A DNA stretch of 6,634 nucleotides from Pirellulaceae bacterium (GTDB taxonomy: Bacteria > Planctomycetota > Planctomycetia > Pirellulales > Pirellulaceae). The notes under the pieces were generated by a model. It was not told where the DNA came from, searched no databases, and saw nothing but the letters and a program-made list of their open reading frames with translations. Positions within the stretch are counted from its first letter, which is position 1, and each line of letters begins with the position of its first letter. Made by a program: the position numbers and the translations under genes. Shown piece by piece: positions 5,559 through 6,634 of this stretch. The DNA lies in the NCBI GenBank assembly GCA_030744095.1, contig JASLRF010000330.1, forward strand, positions 1 to 6,634, given 5' to 3'.

Positions 5559-6634
5559 CTATGCTTGTTTGTAGTCACCGACGTTGGGAACTTGGTCGAA
5601 CGTATCTGGGCCGAAATAACGCAACCCTTCAAGCGGTTCGCTGCCGGTGTTCTCAAATTCGACACCCGCCGTGGCCGCCTCGTGACTAATGAAAACCTCG
5701 TCTTCGGTTTCCGCGCCAAAGCGAATCATCGCCGGTGTCTGGAGATTGAGCTTGCCCATGCGGCCCTTGCCTTGGACCGTAATCCAGCCGCTCGCACCAC
5801 CATCCCTGATCGTGCATTTCGCGCCCGGCTGTAGCGTCAAACGCCGAGCGCTAAACAGCTGCTTGCCGTCTACACGACCATAGACAATCCAGTCGTCGAC
5901 CCAGCCGTCACCCGAATCCGCCGTGATCGGTTCCAGATAATTGTTGTCCTTGAAATCGGGATCGACATTCTTCTCCCAATCCAATTGGCCCACAATGAAG
6001 TCCAAGTCCTGGTGCTTCTCTTCGGGCATATCCTTGACCAGCAGCGACCACGGAACATAACGTCCTTCGACAATGTTCTGGTACATCCCAAAGACATCGC
6101 TCCCCCACTGAGGCTCATAAGTACACAGCGACCCCGGCGCGTGCAGCACGCCAGGCGGGATCAACCAACCCGTTCCGCGTTTGAGACGGTAGGCTTTGGA
6201 GAGATCCAACATACCGTTCTCGCCGTTATTCCAGTTCTCAAGGCACTTGCGCACTTGAGCCTTCGTTGTACCCGGCTCCAATCCCATAAACGTGTAAGGG
6301 AAATTGTTGTCACAGTTGTTGTACTGGGGAGCGAAGTAATAGCTCTCCGGCTTACCCTCTTGATTGACCAACTTGGCGTCTTCGAACCGTTGATGCATGT
6401 GATGGGGAATCGGCCCCATATTGTCGAAGAACTTGGAATAGACGGGCCAGCGCTGGTATTTGTCCCACAGCGTCTTGCCGATCAGCCGGTGGCCTGCTTC
6501 GGCCACGGCATCCTTCAACATAAAGTGCTGATCTTCAAACAGACAGAAGCTCTGGCCTTCGTGCCAGACGCGCCCTTCGTTGGCCGCGTCCGTGGTGCTC
6601 GAAAACCATCGCTCGTCAATGCCACCACGCTCCG
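5559..6634 (-). CDS. Mannose-6-phosphate isomerase-like bicupin (5' end outside window)
   Basis: At least 357 residues of a two-domain cupin; the frame stays open to the right edge without a start codon, so the N-terminus is missing. Counting from the in-frame Met at 6521, the first cupin carries H41 and H43 (PHHMHQRF), then K57-P-E59 (GKPESYYF), and H127 ([11 protein letters not shown]). This is the order of zinc ligands of class I mannose-6-phosphate isomerases (HxH, then Glu in a KPE-type motif, then His in the pGxxHa turn). The second cupin-like domain (about 220-305) lacks such a histidine set and looks structural. It probably isomerises an aldose (phosphate) to a ketose, but classical ManA landmarks are altered enough that another sugar is possible. 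The 37 residues upstream of the Met read as normal protein, so that Met is internal. It would be the first visible gene of the sugar cluster, followed by the stem-loop at 5493-5553. Confidence 0.8.
   Translation of the reverse strand, partial: ERGGIDERWFSSTTDAANEGRVWHEGQSFCLFEDQHFMLKDAVAEAGHRLIGKTLWDKYQRWPVYSKFFDNMGPIPHHMHQRFEDAKLVNQEGKPESYYFAPQYNNCDNNFPYTFMGLEPGTTKAQVRKCLENWNNGENGMLDLSKAYRLKRGTGWLIPPGVLHAPGSLCTYEPQWGSDVFGMYQNIVEGRYVPWSLLVKDMPEEKHQDLDFIVGQLDWEKNVDPDFKDNNYLEPITADSGDGWVDDWIVYGRVDGKQLFSARRLTLQPGAKCTIRDGGASGWITVQGKGRMGKLNLQTPAMIRFGAETEDEVFISHEAATAGVEFENTGSEPLEGLRYFGPDTFDQVPNVGDYKQA

Noticed and set aside
1..6634. CRISPR array, insertion sequence, tRNA or rRNA, toxin-antitoxin or phage genes
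   Set aside because: No regularly spaced repeats, transposase motifs, terminal inverted repeats or tRNA-like cloverleaf were seen. The gene content is metabolic and housekeeping.

Overview
The window looks like a chromosomal segment of a planctomycete, probably of the Pirellulales / Rhodopirellula type. The evidence is moderate GC, stacked Gfo/Idh/MocA dehydrogenase and xylose-isomerase-like TIM-barrel genes, a ScpB with a long acidic N-terminal tail, and a small AcpH-like protein of a form I associate with planctomycetes. The lineage is inferred from gene style; there is no rRNA marker. All seven genes I accept lie on the minus strand, so transcription runs from high to low coordinates.

Region by region in transcription order: (1) 6634-5559, a mannose-6-phosphate-isomerase-like two-domain cupin, cut by the right edge. 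(2) A 95-bp gap holding a nested inverted repeat followed by a T-run, a candidate terminator or attenuator. (3) 5463-4432, a xylose/rhamnose-isomerase-like TIM barrel. (4) 4349-3213, a Gfo/Idh/MocA NAD(P)-dependent sugar dehydrogenase. (5) 3191-2535, an AcpH-like protein only 21 bp downstream. (6) A 210-bp intergenic stretch with two hairpins and a 10-bp palindrome. (7) 2324-1479, a D-tagatose/D-psicose 3-epimerase-like enzyme with an intact metal site. (8) 1436-654, ScpB, probably with its own promoter and possibly a leaderless mRNA. (9) A 284-bp gap with a good promoter candidate and an overlapping dyad. (10) 369-1, the N-terminal 123 codons of ribulose-phosphate 3-epimerase, cut by the left edge.

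The cupin, the TIM barrel, the dehydrogenase and the 3-epimerase-like enzyme together look like a sugar (or cyclitol) oxidation and isomerisation module. Such a module could convert an uncommon aldose or ketose into an intermediate that joins the pentose-phosphate or glycolytic pools, where Rpe acts. No transporter, kinase or regulator is visible, so the substrate cannot be named. ScpB (chromosome condensation) and Rpe are housekeeping genes next to this module. I see no mobile element, CRISPR array, tRNA or rRNA. The long plus-strand open frames are antisense shadows.
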